Counted from the first letter of the stretch, positions 45,295 through 57,116 are shown. The stretch is 64,000 bases of DNA from Verrucosispora sp. NA02020 (GCF_013364215.1 NZ_CP054923.1:1550001-1614000), one strand, 5' to 3'. Translations and numbers: made by a program. The notes: a model not told the origin generated them from the letters alone.

Positions 45295-46549
45295 CCGGCA
45301 CGCTCCGCGTCGCGCCGGACGGCCCGCGTCAGCTCCGCCAGCACCGTGGCAAGGGCGGTCACCCCGGCCGCGCAGTCCGCGTCGGTGGCCGACTCGGCGG
45401 GGGAGTGCGACACCCCGCTCGGGTTGCGGACGAAGAGCATCGCCGTCGGTACGTGTGCCGCCAGCACCCCCGCGTCGTGTCCGGCCCCGGTCGGCAGCAC
45501 CGGCGCGGCCAGCAGCCCGGCCAGCCGGTCGGCCAACCCGCCGTCGAAGGAGACCAGCGGCGTCGCCGACTCCTCGGTCAGGGTCACCTCGGTGCCGTCG
45601 CGTCGGGCCCGTTCGGTGGCCTTGGCGCGTACCGCCTCGACCAGCCCGGTGAGGGCCTCCGGCTCGGCGGCCCGCGCGTCCAGCCAGCCGGTCACCCGGG
45701 ACGGGATCGCGTTGGTGGCGTTCGGCTCCACGGTCACCCGACCCACGGTGGCGTGCGCGTCGCGCAGCCGGGCCTCCTTGTTCGCCGCGAGCACCGTGAA
45801 CGCGTACGTCAACATGGGATCGCGGCGGTCGGCCATCCGGGTCGTACCGGCGTGGTTGCCCTCGCCCGTGACGTCGAAGCGCCAGCGGCCGTGCGGCCAG
45901 ATGGCGCTGGCCACCGCCACCGGTGCGTCCCGGTCGACCAGCGCGCGGCCCTGCTCGACGTGCAGCTCCACGAAGGCCGCGAAGCGGCCCAGCAACGCCG
46001 GATCGGCCCCCGCCGGCGGGTGTCCCAGCGCCTCGGCGAAGCTCACCCCGGCCGCGTCCCGCAACGCGCCCGCCCGATCGGGACTGATCTGGCCGGTGAG
46101 CAGCCGCGAACCCAGGCAGGGTACGCCGAAGCGGGCGCCCTCCTCCTCGACGAAGGCGGCGACGACCAGGGGCCGGGCCGGAGTGACGCCGGCCGCTCGC
46201 AGTTCGTCCACGGCGAGCCAGGCGCTGACGATGCCGAGCGGCCCGTCGTACGCCCCGCCGTGCGGCACCGAGTCGAAGTGGCTGCCGGTCAGCACCGCGC
46301 CACCGGCGTCCGGGTCACCCCACCAGGCGAAGAGGTTGCCGTTGCCGTCCTGCGCCACCGGCATGCCCCGGGCGTCGGCCTGCTCCCGGAACCACGCCCG
46401 CAGGCGCAGCTCCGGTGCGGTGAGCGCGTAGCGCAGGTAGCCGCCGCTGTCCGCGTCCCGCCCCACCGGCGCGATCTCGTCCCACAGTTCCCTGAACCTG
46501 AAAGGAAGGGACCCTTCCTCTACCGTATGCGTTAGCAAGGGACCCTTCC

Positions 46550-46553
<4 letters not shown>
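45291..46553 (-). CDS. M20-family amidohydrolase in the hut operon, probable N-formylglutamate deformylase
   Basis: A 420-residue metallo-amidohydrolase of the allantoate/N-carbamoyl amino acid hydrolase type: [18 protein letters not shown] (His, Asp), EEEGARFG (Glu-Glu), and a late [12 protein letters not shown]. Its place between hutU and hutF, where hutG is lacking, suggests that it hydrolyses N-formylglutamate to glutamate and formate. This is inference. The start is unusual: the first 18 codons, from GTG 46553 that overlaps the hutU stop, are coded by palindromic repeat D. The family-like sequence begins at about residue 20 ([12 protein letters not shown]). Confidence 0.85.
46501..46553. 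repeat. Palindromic repeat, copy D, inside the hut operon
   Basis: AAAGGAAGGGACCCTTCC, spacer TACCGTATGCG and a reverse arm form a copy of the repeat seen at 7811, 22216 and 22818. Here it lies across the hutU stop and the coding start of the M20 gene, so its bases are translated ([15 protein letters not shown] region). Confidence 0.85.
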
Positions 46554-48223
<1,670 letters not shown>

Positions 48224-48237
48224 GTGCGGAACGCCTC

Positions 48238-49086
48238 CTAACCGAGGAACAACTGACGACGGGTGGCCGAGGCCTCGAACGCCTCCAGCCGACGCTGGGT
48301 CTCGGCCGGCGCGGCGTCGCAGATCGCCTGGAGCAGCACCATGGCCAGGGTCATCGGAGCGGTGTGCAGGTCGAACACGAGCTGCGCGCCGACCGCCGCG
48401 GCGAGCACCACGTCGGCGTGCTCGGTCGCCGGGCTGACCGGCGAGTCGGTGATCGCGACCACGGTCAGCCCGGCGGCCTGGGCCTCGCCCAGCGCGTCCA
48501 GGGTCTCCCGGGGATAACGAGGCAGCACGAACGCCAGCAGCGCCCCGGCCCCGGCCTCGGCCGCCTGTTCCAACCGGTCGGTGAGCAGGCTGCCGCCGTC
48601 GTTGAGCACCCGCACGTCCGGGTGCACCTTGGCGGCGAAGTACGCGAAGTACGCGGCCAGCGGCGCGGCGGCGCGCAGCCCGAGCACGGGCAGAGGTCGA
48701 CTGGCGGCCAGCAGTCGCCCGGTCTCGGCGATCCGGTCCCGGTCGGCGAGCTGCCCGGCCAGCCGGTCCAGGTTGCCCATCTCGGCGCGTACGGCCTGTT
48801 GAAGCTCGTTGCCGGCGGTGTCCGGACCCGGCGCGGCGGCGGTCAGCTCGCGCAACCGGCGGCGCAGCGCCGGATAACCGTCGTGTCCGAGCGCCACCGC
48901 GAACCGGGTGACCGACGGCTGGCTGACCCCGGCCAGCTCGGCGACCTCGGCGGCGGAGAGATAGCCGACGGAGGGCGCGTGCTGCACCAGGCAGTGCGCG
49001 ATGCGCCGCTGCGTCGGGGTCAGTCGTACCCCGTCGAAGAGGCCGACCATTCGTTCGGTCGACGCGACGGTGGCTCCGTCATTCAT
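48238..49086 (-). CDS. RpiR/MurR-type regulator of the hut operon
   Basis: A 282-residue regulator. The N-terminal helix-turn-helix is in [17 protein letters not shown] through [24 protein letters not shown] (about 22-78). The C-terminal SIS domain (about 125-260) has [26 protein letters not shown] and [17 protein letters not shown], which would bind an effector. SIS regulators usually bind phosphosugars, but some control histidine use. Being first in the hut operon it is the likely local regulator, and a TGAAA/TTTCA box lies just upstream. Confidence 0.9.
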   Translation of the reverse strand: MNDGATVASTERMVGLFDGVRLTPTQRRIAHCLVQHAPSVGYLSAAEVAELAGVSQPSVTRFAVALGHDGYPALRRRLRELTAAAPGPDTAGNELQQAVRAEMGNLDRLAGQLADRDRIAETGRLLAASRPLPVLGLRAAAPLAAYFAYFAAKVHPDVRVLNDGGSLLTDRLEQAAEAGAGALLAFVLPRYPRETLDALGEAQAAGLTVVAITDSPVSPATEHADVVLAAAVGAQLVFDLHTAPMTLAMVLLQAICDAAPAETQRRLEAFEASATRRQLFLG

Positions 49087-49102
49087 TCGTCGACTCTATG
49101 CA

Positions 49103-49114
49103 TGAAAACTTTCA
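49103..49114. promoter_or_regulatory. Candidate RpiR operator upstream of the hut operon
   Basis: TGAAAACTTTCA forms a five-base inverted repeat (TGAAA and TTTCA, centre AC) 17 bases before the regulator's start. RpiR-family proteins often bind sites with GAAA/TTTC arms. It is A/T-rich against a GC-rich background. It may also overlap a promoter. Confidence 0.5.
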
Positions 49115-49250
49115 CGAGGCAACCCTTCCCGACCCCTGCCCGGTCGTGACCTGCGGGTTCGAATCGGCGAGGAAAGGCCCACGACCGGCGGAGAGGGCGA
49201 GGTGCGGCGGGTCGATAGGATCCGCACGGCGGTCGACTAGAGGAGTTGTC

Positions 49251-51164
49251 ATGCAGCCGGACGGCCCCTACCGGTACACCCACCTGCTGGGCGGGTCACC
49301 GGTCGGCAAAGCGTGGGCAGCCATCGACGGGCAGGGCCGTTTCGTGACGGTGGCGGTGCTCGACGCCGCAGTGGCCGCTTCTCCGGGCTGGCGTGAGGCG
49401 TTCGCCGGGATCGTCAACCACCTGGCGCAGGCGCCCGGTGGACTGCCCTTCACCTACGCCGACTTCTCCGCCGCCGCGCCCTGGGTGGCCTATCCCGCCG
49501 AGACCGGACCGGCCGCGGAGAAACTCTTCCGGGCCCTCGGGGTCGACTACCAGCCCGTACCCACGCCGGCCCCGCCGCCGGTGTCGGGTCCGCCCGCTCC
49601 GGTGTCCGGTGCGCCCCACCCCACCTCCGGTCCGCCGCGCGCGGTGTCCGGTGCACCGCACCCGACCTCCGGTCCGCCGCTTCCGACCTCCGGTGCGCCC
49701 CACTCGGTCTCCGGTCCGCCGCGACCGGTCTCGGCTGCTTCGCAACCGGTCTCCGGCCTGCCCAGGCAGCCGATTTACGCCGATCCTGTCTCGGGCGCGC
49801 CGATCTCCCCGGGCCTCGGTCCGTCCCTCGACGATCCGCCGCAGCACGATCCGTTCACCGCCCCGGCGCGCCGGATCCAGCCATCCGCACCACCCAAGCG
49901 GCAGACCGGTCTGTGGGTCGCGGTCGCCGCGCTGCTCCTGGCTGCCGTCGCTGGTGGCGGCGCCGGCGTCTGGGCCATCTCGGCGAGCGGGTCCGACCCC
50001 TCGACGCCAGCTCCCGCCCCGACCGCCACTCCGCCCGCACCGGGGCTCAAGCCGTGGGCGGAGGCCACGCCGCGTAGCGCGGAGGAGCGCACCCTCGCCA
50101 CCGCGGCGCCGTCGATGGTCTTCCTGGAGGCCGTCCTCACCGGCTTCATCCGCAACCGGCAGGACAACGCACTGCTGCACCCGGAGCCGTTCACCTTCAG
50201 CCGTCGGTGCACCGGGGTCGTGGTCAACAACGACGGTCACGTGCTCACCAACGGGCAGTGCGTGCAGCCCGCCCCGGACATCCTGCTCGAACATGCGCTC
50301 GGTTCGTTGGCCGACACCCGCGTGGCCGACGGCGAGCTGAAGGCCGCCGAGGTCAGCGGTTTCGTCCGGGCCCGGCTGGCAAGCAGCGTCTTCACCGGAC
50401 CCGAGGCGGGCACGCCACCGGCGGCCACCCTGTACGGACAGCTGAACGTGGCGAAGGGTGACCTCAAGGACGGCGCGGCGATTCCCGGCACCGTGGTCCG
50501 CGCGCTCAGCCTCGACGAGGGCAATCTGGCGCTGGTGAAGCTGGACCAGGCGAACCTGCCCGCCGTGGAGCTGAACACCTCGGCCACCGTGACCGCCGGG
50601 ACGGCGTTGCACGCGCTCGGCTACGGCACCACCGACACCGACTACCGCTCCGCCGCCTACCAGGTGCTGACCAAGCCGGTGCAGGTGACCGAGCTGGACG
50701 TCGAGTCGTCGACCTACCGCATCAACGAGGACATCGGCTCCTCGTCCCGAGGTGGCATCGTGGTCGACGGCGAGGGCCGGGTGGTGGGGATGCTCGACAA
50801 CGACCTGTTGCAGCCCGACCGGCTGAACCGGCTCGTGGTCCCGGTCTCCCGGATGACCGGACTTCTCGACGCGGCCGGTGTCGCGCACGCGCTCGGCGAG
50901 CCTGACCGGATCTACCGCAGCGCCCTGGACGCGTACTTCGGTGACGACGAGGCCGAGGCCGCCGCCCGGTTCGCCGAGGCAGCGGAGGCGGCACCGATGA
51001 ACGCGTTGGCGCAGGCGTACCGTGAGGCGTCCGTGGCCGCCGGTGGGGAGGTGCCGTCCTCCCGGCCCGGCTGGGCGGTACCGCTGCTGGTAGCGGCCGG
51101 AGTCGCACTGGTGGGTGGAATCGTGGTGGTGGTCCTGCTGCGGCGGCGACCGAATGCACGGTGA
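49251..51164 (+). CDS. Membrane pseudoprotease (trypsin-like fold) with kinase-like N-terminus
   Basis: A 637-residue protein. Residues 8-40 resemble the glycine loop and strand 3 of a Ser/Thr kinase but lack the lysine (VAVLD). Residues 105-170 are repeated SGPPxPxSGAPHP units. A membrane segment lies at 220-243, and the outer part (285-600) has a trypsin-like pattern: TGVVVNNDGHVLTNGQC with Gln336 where His should be, NLALVKLD, and GSSSRGGIVVDGEGRVVGM where the Ser site is disturbed by Arg500. A second membrane helix is at about 605-628. It is likely a scaffold or substrate-binding protein, not a protease. Start at ATG 49251 with AGAGGAG upstream. Confidence 0.65.
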   Translation: MQPDGPYRYTHLLGGSPVGKAWAAIDGQGRFVTVAVLDAAVAASPGWREAFAGIVNHLAQAPGGLPFTYADFSAAAPWVAYPAETGPAAEKLFRALGVDYQPVPTPAPPPVSGPPAPVSGAPHPTSGPPRAVSGAPHPTSGPPLPTSGAPHSVSGPPRPVSAASQPVSGLPRQPIYADPVSGAPISPGLGPSLDDPPQHDPFTAPARRIQPSAPPKRQTGLWVAVAALLLAAVAGGGAGVWAISASGSDPSTPAPAPTATPPAPGLKPWAEATPRSAEERTLATAAPSMVFLEAVLTGFIRNRQDNALLHPEPFTFSRRCTGVVVNNDGHVLTNGQCVQPAPDILLEHALGSLADTRVADGELKAAEVSGFVRARLASSVFTGPEAGTPPAATLYGQLNVAKGDLKDGAAIPGTVVRALSLDEGNLALVKLDQANLPAVELNTSATVTAGTALHALGYGTTDTDYRSAAYQVLTKPVQVTELDVESSTYRINEDIGSSSRGGIVVDGEGRVVGMLDNDLLQPDRLNRLVVPVSRMTGLLDAAGVAHALGEPDRIYRSALDAYFGDDEAEAAARFAEAAEAAPMNALAQAYREASVAAGGEVPSSRPGWAVPLLVAAGVALVGGIVVVVLLRRRPNAR

Positions 51165-51173
51165 CGCCCGGGG

Positions 51174-53288
51174 CTAGTCGGTCGACGGCGGACCGAGGAT
51201 CGGAATCAGCGCGTCGTCGAACAGCGGAGCCAACCGGCGGGCGTAGTCGGGCGTGACGTGGTTGCCGTCGCGTCGCACGATGACCCCGCCGATGAAGATG
51301 GGGCAGCGGCCGGAAAGACAGAACCAGTCCGTGGTGGGGATGTACCAGGAACCCTTACCACCCCAGACCCGCTGGTCGGCCTCGGCGTACGTCCGGTACT
51401 CCTCGGAGAGCGCCGAGATGCAGTCGCGGGGCGCGGAGAGCCGGGTGATGCAGGTCTTCGGGTCGGGGCCGAGCGGCGGCGGTTGCAGGGCCACCACCCG
51501 GCCCGCCGCACCGAGCCACCTCTCCTTGGCCGTGCGGGCGGCCTGCTCCCACTCGGCCAGCGACGGGTTCCCGCCGGTGTCGGCGAACCGCTGCCGGTAG
51601 GCGTTGCTGAGGATCACCAGATCGGGCCGGCTGTTCTCGACGACGGTACGTACCGCCCGCCGGTGACCGGGGCACGTCTCGGTGATGCTGGCGGTCGGTG
51701 ACACCGTGTCCGAGGCGAGGAAGGGGCAGCCGGCGTAGGTCAGGTCCCGCACCTCCCACCCGTCCGGTTCGAGCACCCGCCGCACCAGGGGCAGCCAGGC
51801 ACTGCCGATCGAGTCTCCGACAACGACCGCCAGCCTGCGGGGGCGTGGCGTGACGGTGCAGTCGTTGCCCTCCGGGACCGAGGGCCGGCAACCCTGGCCG
51901 TCCCCCCGTGTGAATCCCAGAGTGTCCAGTTCGCCTGGGGGAGGGGTCAGCACCGGCCAGTCGGCGGCGTCGAGTGCCGCCCCGATCTGCTGTGACAGCT
52001 CCCGCTGCGACGCGACCACCGCCACCTCCGGTCCAACCTGCGGCGACGACGAGGTCCGGACCGCTACCGTGCCCACCGTGACCGTCACCGCGGCCAGCGT
52101 CACCAGGACGGCGGTGCGGCGGATCCGGGCCACACCGCTGGGTTGTCGGGGCTTGCCCGGAGGCCGTCGTTCCAACCAGGACGATCGACGGACCGGATTC
52201 TCCACCAGGTGGTAGGAGAGCACCGAGAACACCGCCGTGCCGACGAGCGTGAGCAGCGCGACGACGTGTCCACCGGTCGGCAGGGCGGCCCCGATCAGGA
52301 CGAGCAGCGGGAAGTGCCATAGGTACAGCGAGTAGGAGATGTCACCGACGTATCCGACCGCCCGGTTGGTCAGCGGGAACATAAGCCGCTGGCCACCGAC
52401 GCCACCGGCGATGACCAGGGCCGTCGAGATCACCGCCAGGAAGGCGCCCGGGACGGGGAAGGGCGACTGCGCGGTGATGACGAGCACCGAGACGACCAGG
52501 CCGGTCAGGCCGAGCCACTGGTATGCCGGGCGGGCCGGGGCCGGAATCCGGGCCAGCAGCGGTGCCGCCACCGCGAGCAGCGCACCCACCCCGAGTTCCC
52601 AGGCACGGGAGAAGGTCGAGAAGTACGCGACGGTCGGGCGGTGACCGACCTCCCACAGGGCGAACGCGATGGAGCCGACGACCACGGCCGCCAGCACCAT
52701 GCCGACCGCCCACCGGGAGCCGCTACCGTACCTGCCCCGTCGGGCGGCCATGCCGAGCACCGCCACCAGCAGCACCGGCCAGACCAGATAGAACTGCTCC
52801 TCGACGGAGAGCGACCAGTAGTGCCGCAACGGCGAGACCGGTCCGTCAATCTGCCAGTAGTCCGTGCCGGTGTACGCGAATCGCCAGTTGGCCGCGAAGA
52901 GAGCGGCCCAGAGCGCGTCCCAGGCCGTCGCGCGGACCCGCTCGCCGAAGAACAGCAGCGACGACGCGAGGTACGTGCTCACCAGGACGAGCATCGCCAG
53001 CGGCAGGATTCGGCGGACCCGTCGACGGTAGAAGTCCGCGAAGGAGATCCGTCCTCTGCGGTCATGTTCGTCGAGCAACAGGCCGGTGATCAGGAAACCG
53101 GAGACGACGAAGAAGACGTCGACGCCGACGAACCCGCCGGCCGGCCACCCGAAGACGTGTTCGAGGATCACCACCACGACCGCGAACGCGCGCAGTCCCT
53201 GGATGTCCGGTCGGAAACCCGAACCGGGCGTCGACGGCCGCCGGGCGGCGGCCCGATGAACCGGCGCCGTGAGGGAGCCTGACGACAT
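51174..53288 (-). CDS. OafA-type acyltransferase with SGNH domain
   Basis: A 704-residue protein. The N-terminal acyltransferase-3 domain has about ten membrane helices, with RPDIQGLRAFAVVVVILEHV (catalytic His), the GGFVGVDVFFVVSGFLIT signature and the RRVRRILP block. The C-terminal third (about 460-704) is an SGNH hydrolase-like domain outside the cell, with VVGDSIGSAW (Ser), LSNAYRQR and DGNHVTPDY (His). It moves acyl groups, often acetyl, onto surface glycans. It is the last gene on the minus-strand polysaccharide run. Confidence 0.9.
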   Translation of the reverse strand: MSSGSLTAPVHRAAARRPSTPGSGFRPDIQGLRAFAVVVVILEHVFGWPAGGFVGVDVFFVVSGFLITGLLLDEHDRRGRISFADFYRRRVRRILPLAMLVLVSTYLASSLLFFGERVRATAWDALWAALFAANWRFAYTGTDYWQIDGPVSPLRHYWSLSVEEQFYLVWPVLLVAVLGMAARRGRYGSGSRWAVGMVLAAVVVGSIAFALWEVGHRPTVAYFSTFSRAWELGVGALLAVAAPLLARIPAPARPAYQWLGLTGLVVSVLVITAQSPFPVPGAFLAVISTALVIAGGVGGQRLMFPLTNRAVGYVGDISYSLYLWHFPLLVLIGAALPTGGHVVALLTLVGTAVFSVLSYHLVENPVRRSSWLERRPPGKPRQPSGVARIRRTAVLVTLAAVTVTVGTVAVRTSSSPQVGPEVAVVASQRELSQQIGAALDAADWPVLTPPPGELDTLGFTRGDGQGCRPSVPEGNDCTVTPRPRRLAVVVGDSIGSAWLPLVRRVLEPDGWEVRDLTYAGCPFLASDTVSPTASITETCPGHRRAVRTVVENSRPDLVILSNAYRQRFADTGGNPSLAEWEQAARTAKERWLGAAGRVVALQPPPLGPDPKTCITRLSAPRDCISALSEEYRTYAEADQRVWGGKGSWYIPTTDWFCLSGRCPIFIGGVIVRRDGNHVTPDYARRLAPLFDDALIPILGPPSTD

Positions 53289-53357
53289 CGGGTCCTTCCT
53301 CACACCAGCGGACCTGCGGCCCGCGACGACTGTGGCGGAGACCGGTCCGGAGCCCGG

Positions 53358-54704
53358 TCAGTCACGCGCCTCGGTGGGCGTACGACCGACGGACGGCCGG
53401 CCGGTCCCGCGGCGGAGCCGGGCCAGCGCTCCCTGCCGGCGGTCGGCCGTCGCGTCGACCGGGACGGGGCCGGTCGATCCTAGCGCGGACTTCGTCAACA
53501 CCATCAGGACGAAGATCCAGGTGAGTCCGTCGACCGAGAGCGGGTTCCAGACCACCTCGGTGAACGAGTAGATCACGAAGAGTGCCACCGGTGCCTTGGC
53601 GGAGAACGCGCGCCCGTCGACGACAGGCGCGCGCAGCAGCGTGGCCAACAACAGGCCCCACAGGGTCAGTGCGACGAAGCCGCCGGAGAAGATGGCGAGC
53701 ACGTAACCCGAGTGGAAGAAGTGGTGTGGAGCCTCGCCGATGTCCCGCAGGTAGTACCACTTGGAGACGCCCACACCCGTGGCCTCCGCACCGGCGATGT
53801 ACTCCCGCACGTGGATCCAGATGTTCCCCCGGTTGCTCAGGGTGGTCTTGGAGGCGCTCCAGGTCAGATAGGTGGCCACGGCTGCGGCGCCGACGACCAG
53901 CGACACGCAGAGGGCGAAGTGGATCCGCTGGTACGGCCGGTACCACTGGAGCACCCACGCGCCGAGCACCCAGACGCCGACGGCGGCCAGTGCCAGGTAG
54001 CTCGTCCGGGACCCGGTCGCCACGATGACCAGCAGGCAGAACGCCACCACCGCCCACCGCTCGGCCCGGCGCAACGCGCAGACGGCGGCGACCAGCGTGA
54101 ACGAGGTGATCAGAGCGATGTAGTTCTCGGAGTCGTAGAAACTCTTGAACAGTCCGCCCGCCAGTGAGCACTTCTCCAACTGCCCATCGGTGCAGGCCCG
54201 CCATGCCTGTCCGTAGACGGCCGTCGGGATGGTGAGCAGAGCCAGGACGGCCAGCCCGGTGTAGGCCATCGCGCCCAGGCTCACCGGGGCCCCCGTCGCC
54301 AGCAACCAGGCCGCCACCAACAGCAGACCGGCGGCGGCATACGCCGGCAGTCGTGACCCGTACACGCCGTCCCCGGTGAGGACGTCGACGGCGACGCACC
54401 AGACGAGCACGGCCCCGGCCAACCCCAGGCAGATCCGTCGCCAGATCTCGGGCAGGCCGGCCAGCCGTCCGCGGCGTGCCACGAGCAGCCAGACGACCAG
54501 GGCGAACACCAGGACGCCGATGAGCGCCGACGAGTGGTCCCCGGCCAGTACGGGCGCGGCGTTCGCGAGCACCGCGAATCCGATGAGCGCGACGGCGGTC
54601 GACGCACCGCCGAAGCTGGCAGCGACCGCCTTACGCGCGTACACCAGCCAGCCGGCCACCGCGAGACCGGTGGCGCTCAGCAGGACACCGAAGAGTGTGG
54701 TCAC
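53358..54704 (-). CDS. O-antigen ligase/polymerase-like membrane protein
   Basis: A 448-residue protein with about ten to twelve membrane helices and a large loop around residues 290-360 (SNRGNIWIHVREYIAG, YYLRDIGEAPHHFFHSGYVLAIF). This layout is that of the Wzy/WaaL O-antigen polymerase-ligase superfamily, which joins lipid-linked glycans at the outer membrane face; in Gram-positive actinobacteria it would polymerise surface glycans. Its GTG start lies one base past the flippase stop. It is weakly conserved, so the exact role is inferred from context. Confidence 0.78.
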   Translation of the reverse strand: MTTLFGVLLSATGLAVAGWLVYARKAVAASFGGASTAVALIGFAVLANAAPVLAGDHSSALIGVLVFALVVWLLVARRGRLAGLPEIWRRICLGLAGAVLVWCVAVDVLTGDGVYGSRLPAYAAAGLLLVAAWLLATGAPVSLGAMAYTGLAVLALLTIPTAVYGQAWRACTDGQLEKCSLAGGLFKSFYDSENYIALITSFTLVAAVCALRRAERWAVVAFCLLVIVATGSRTSYLALAAVGVWVLGAWVLQWYRPYQRIHFALCVSLVVGAAAVATYLTWSASKTTLSNRGNIWIHVREYIAGAEATGVGVSKWYYLRDIGEAPHHFFHSGYVLAIFSGGFVALTLWGLLLATLLRAPVVDGRAFSAKAPVALFVIYSFTEVVWNPLSVDGLTWIFVLMVLTKSALGSTGPVPVDATADRRQGALARLRRGTGRPSVGRTPTEARD

Positions 54705-54705
54705 C

Positions 54706-56052
54706 TCAGACCCTTTCCATGGAACGTGGCGCGGGGGGCGTGCCCGCCGGGTCGCGGCGGACGGCGACGGCGAGACATCCCCAGAGCAGTACGGCGAGCA
54801 GCGCGTCGCAGGCCAGACTGGAGTAGACGGCACCCTGCCAGCCGTACGCCGGAATGAGCCACAGGTTGAGCAGGACGTTCAGCACACCGACGCCGATCTG
54901 GCAGACCGTCCGTCGCCCCTGCATCCGGGCTCCGGACAAGGCATCTGCGGCAAGGTAGTGCAGAGACTTCAGCACGAGCAGCGCGCTCAGGCCCTGGAGC
55001 GCCGGCACGGCTGCCTCGAAGTCGGCACCGAACACCAGCGGCATCATCCACGAGAAGGCGACCAGCAGCAGGCTCACCGGCACGCTGAAGGCCAGGAATC
55101 GCGGCAACAGGCCCCGGGCCATCCGCAGGGCCGCCCTAGGGCCGTTGCGGCCCGCCTCGAAGAACCGGGGATAGGCGATCGCGCTCATCGACCGGGCCGG
55201 TGTGTACGCCAGGTCGACCACCCGGTAGGCCGCGGCGTAGATGGCGGCGCTCTCGGGGGTGCCCAGACGCGAGAGCATGACCTTGTCGACGTCGTTGTAG
55301 ACCGACTGGGCCGACAGCCCGACGGCGAAGAGCATCCCGGTCCGAGCCTGTCCGAGGGAGCCCCGGACGCTGATCGCGTGCCGGCCTCCGCCGCGCAGCC
55401 CGCCCAGGATCACCGGCAGGCACACGACGACGGACAGCACCACGGACGTCACCGCCCACCCGTGCAACGTGATCGGTCCCGCCGCGACGGACAGCACCAC
55501 GGCGCCGGCCAGCCGACAGACGTGCAGCAGGGCCGGGATCAGCGCGGCGAGCAGGATCCGACCGCGTACCTGGATCGACGCCGCCACGGCCTCGATGAGC
55601 CGCCACGCGACCAGGTCGGCGAAGGCCAGACAGAGCAGGTCCACCACTCCGACGTCGGCGCCCCAGATGACCAGCCCTGCGGCGGCGACCAGGACGGTTG
55701 CCGCGCAGCCGAAGACGGTGGACAGGAACAACCCACGCACGAGGTGGCGGGCCCACTCGCCCGGCGCGTCCGCGTAGTTCTGCATGATCAGGCTCGGCGC
55801 GCCGGCGGACGCGAAGGGCGAGACCACCGCGACCAGCGCGGTGACACCGACGAAGAGACCGTACGTGCTGATCGGCATCTCCCGCGCCAGCAGCACGAAG
55901 AGAGCTCCCTGGGCGAGGGTGCGCAGCAGGGTACCGGTGAAGAAGGTGCCGGACTTGCGCAGGAAACCGTCGCCTCGACCGGCGCGGAACGGCCTGCGTC
56001 GACCGGGTCGTGGACGACCATCGTCCGCGACGTCACCGGGCGCCGCCGTCAC
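54706..56052 (-). CDS. Wzx-type polysaccharide flippase
   Basis: A 448-residue MATE/MOP-fold membrane protein with about twelve to fourteen helices, starting with FLRKSGTFFTGTLLRTLAQGALFVLLAREMPISTYGLF-like sequence and a conserved QSVYNDVDKVMLSRLGTPESAAIYAAAYRVVDL block. It should turn lipid-linked oligosaccharide to the outer membrane face. GTG 56052 overlaps the glycosyltransferase stop (GTGA), so the frames are translationally coupled. Confidence 0.88.
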   Translation of the reverse strand: MTAAPGDVADDGRPRPGRRRPFRAGRGDGFLRKSGTFFTGTLLRTLAQGALFVLLAREMPISTYGLFVGVTALVAVVSPFASAGAPSLIMQNYADAPGEWARHLVRGLFLSTVFGCAATVLVAAAGLVIWGADVGVVDLLCLAFADLVAWRLIEAVAASIQVRGRILLAALIPALLHVCRLAGAVVLSVAAGPITLHGWAVTSVVLSVVVCLPVILGGLRGGGRHAISVRGSLGQARTGMLFAVGLSAQSVYNDVDKVMLSRLGTPESAAIYAAAYRVVDLAYTPARSMSAIAYPRFFEAGRNGPRAALRMARGLLPRFLAFSVPVSLLLVAFSWMMPLVFGADFEAAVPALQGLSALLVLKSLHYLAADALSGARMQGRRTVCQIGVGVLNVLLNLWLIPAYGWQGAVYSSLACDALLAVLLWGCLAVAVRRDPAGTPPAPRSMERV

Positions 56053-57116
56053 GTCAACGCCTCCACCCACCGGCCCCCGACCGTCGCCGGGTCCAACTCG
56101 GTGCACCGGGCGTGCCACGCCCTCTCGAAGTCCGTGACGCCGGGGCGGCCGTCCCCGGCCAGCCGCACGATCGCGGCGGCGAGTGCCTCGGCCGAGGTGT
56201 CCGCCGCCAGCGTGCCCGGGACGAAGGTCGGGATCATCTCGTCCAGAGCGGGCACCGGCAGCGCGGCGACCGGCAACCCCGCCTCGGCGGCCTCCACGAT
56301 GCTGAAGCCGAACGTCTCGGCACGGGACGGATGCACCAGCATGTCCGCCTCGGTCAGGAGACGGGCCACCGTCGGCACCCGGCCGAGGAAGGTCGTACGG
56401 TCCTGCAACCCGAGCCGGCGCGCCGTGTCGTGCAGCAGTTCACGCTCCTCCCCGTCCCCGGCGAGCGTCAGCTGGTAGTTCGTGGGCAGCAGGGCCAGCG
56501 CTTCGAGCGCGCAGGAGTGGTTCTTGTACGGCCGGAAGGCGGCCGTGGTGAGCAGGCGGATCCGCGCCCGGTCCGGCACCTCGCGTGGCGCGACGAACGG
56601 CTTGGCCGGCATCGGGTTGAGGATCGTCACCACCCGCTGCTCGGGAGCGAGTCGCCGGACGGTCCGCGCGACACCGTCGGAGACGGCGACGACGAGTCGA
56701 GGCCGCAGCGCGCGGGCCCGGGCTGCCCGGGCGAGCATCCGGACCCGGCCGTCGATGCGCAGCCGCTCCGGCAGCAGCGAGTGTTCCCAGGCGACGTACT
56801 CGCGACCGGTGCCGGTCAAGGCGGCACCGACCGGGACACTGCCCCAGAGTCCGCTCGCCACGATCTGCGTGTTCGCCGGAAGACGTGGCAACCGGCGTCG
56901 TAACGGTGGGACCGCCTCCATCAGGCGGGTGATCCGGGTGCCGAGACCGAGCGTGTCGATCGCCAGGTCGCCCAGGGAGGCCGGGACGGGCCCCGACACC
57001 ACGGTCGCCGACACCTCGACGCCCTGGTCGTGAAGTCCTCGCATCAGCAGCGCGGCGGCGAGTTCCATGCCGTACAGCGGTTCCAGTTGGGGGAGCACGA
57101 AGTGCAGACGCATCAC
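56049..57116 (-). CDS. GT4-family glycosyltransferase
   Basis: A 355-residue GT-B fold transferase. The N-terminal acceptor domain begins LHFVLPQLEPLYGMELAAALLMRGL; the C-terminal donor domain has RLLTTAAFRPYKNHSCALEAL, LAGDGEERELL, and the EADMLVHPSRAETFGFSIVEAAEAGLP motif (E-x7-E). It transfers a sugar from a nucleotide donor to the growing lipid-linked glycan, on the cytoplasmic side. GTG 57116 overlaps the GT2 gene's stop. Confidence 0.9.
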   Translation of the reverse strand: MMRLHFVLPQLEPLYGMELAAALLMRGLHDQGVEVSATVVSGPVPASLGDLAIDTLGLGTRITRLMEAVPPLRRRLPRLPANTQIVASGLWGSVPVGAALTGTGREYVAWEHSLLPERLRIDGRVRMLARAARARALRPRLVVAVSDGVARTVRRLAPEQRVVTILNPMPAKPFVAPREVPDRARIRLLTTAAFRPYKNHSCALEALALLPTNYQLTLAGDGEERELLHDTARRLGLQDRTTFLGRVPTVARLLTEADMLVHPSRAETFGFSIVEAAEAGLPVAALPVPALDEMIPTFVPGTLAADTSAEALAAAIVRLAGDGRPGVTDFERAWHARCTELDPATVGGRWVEALT

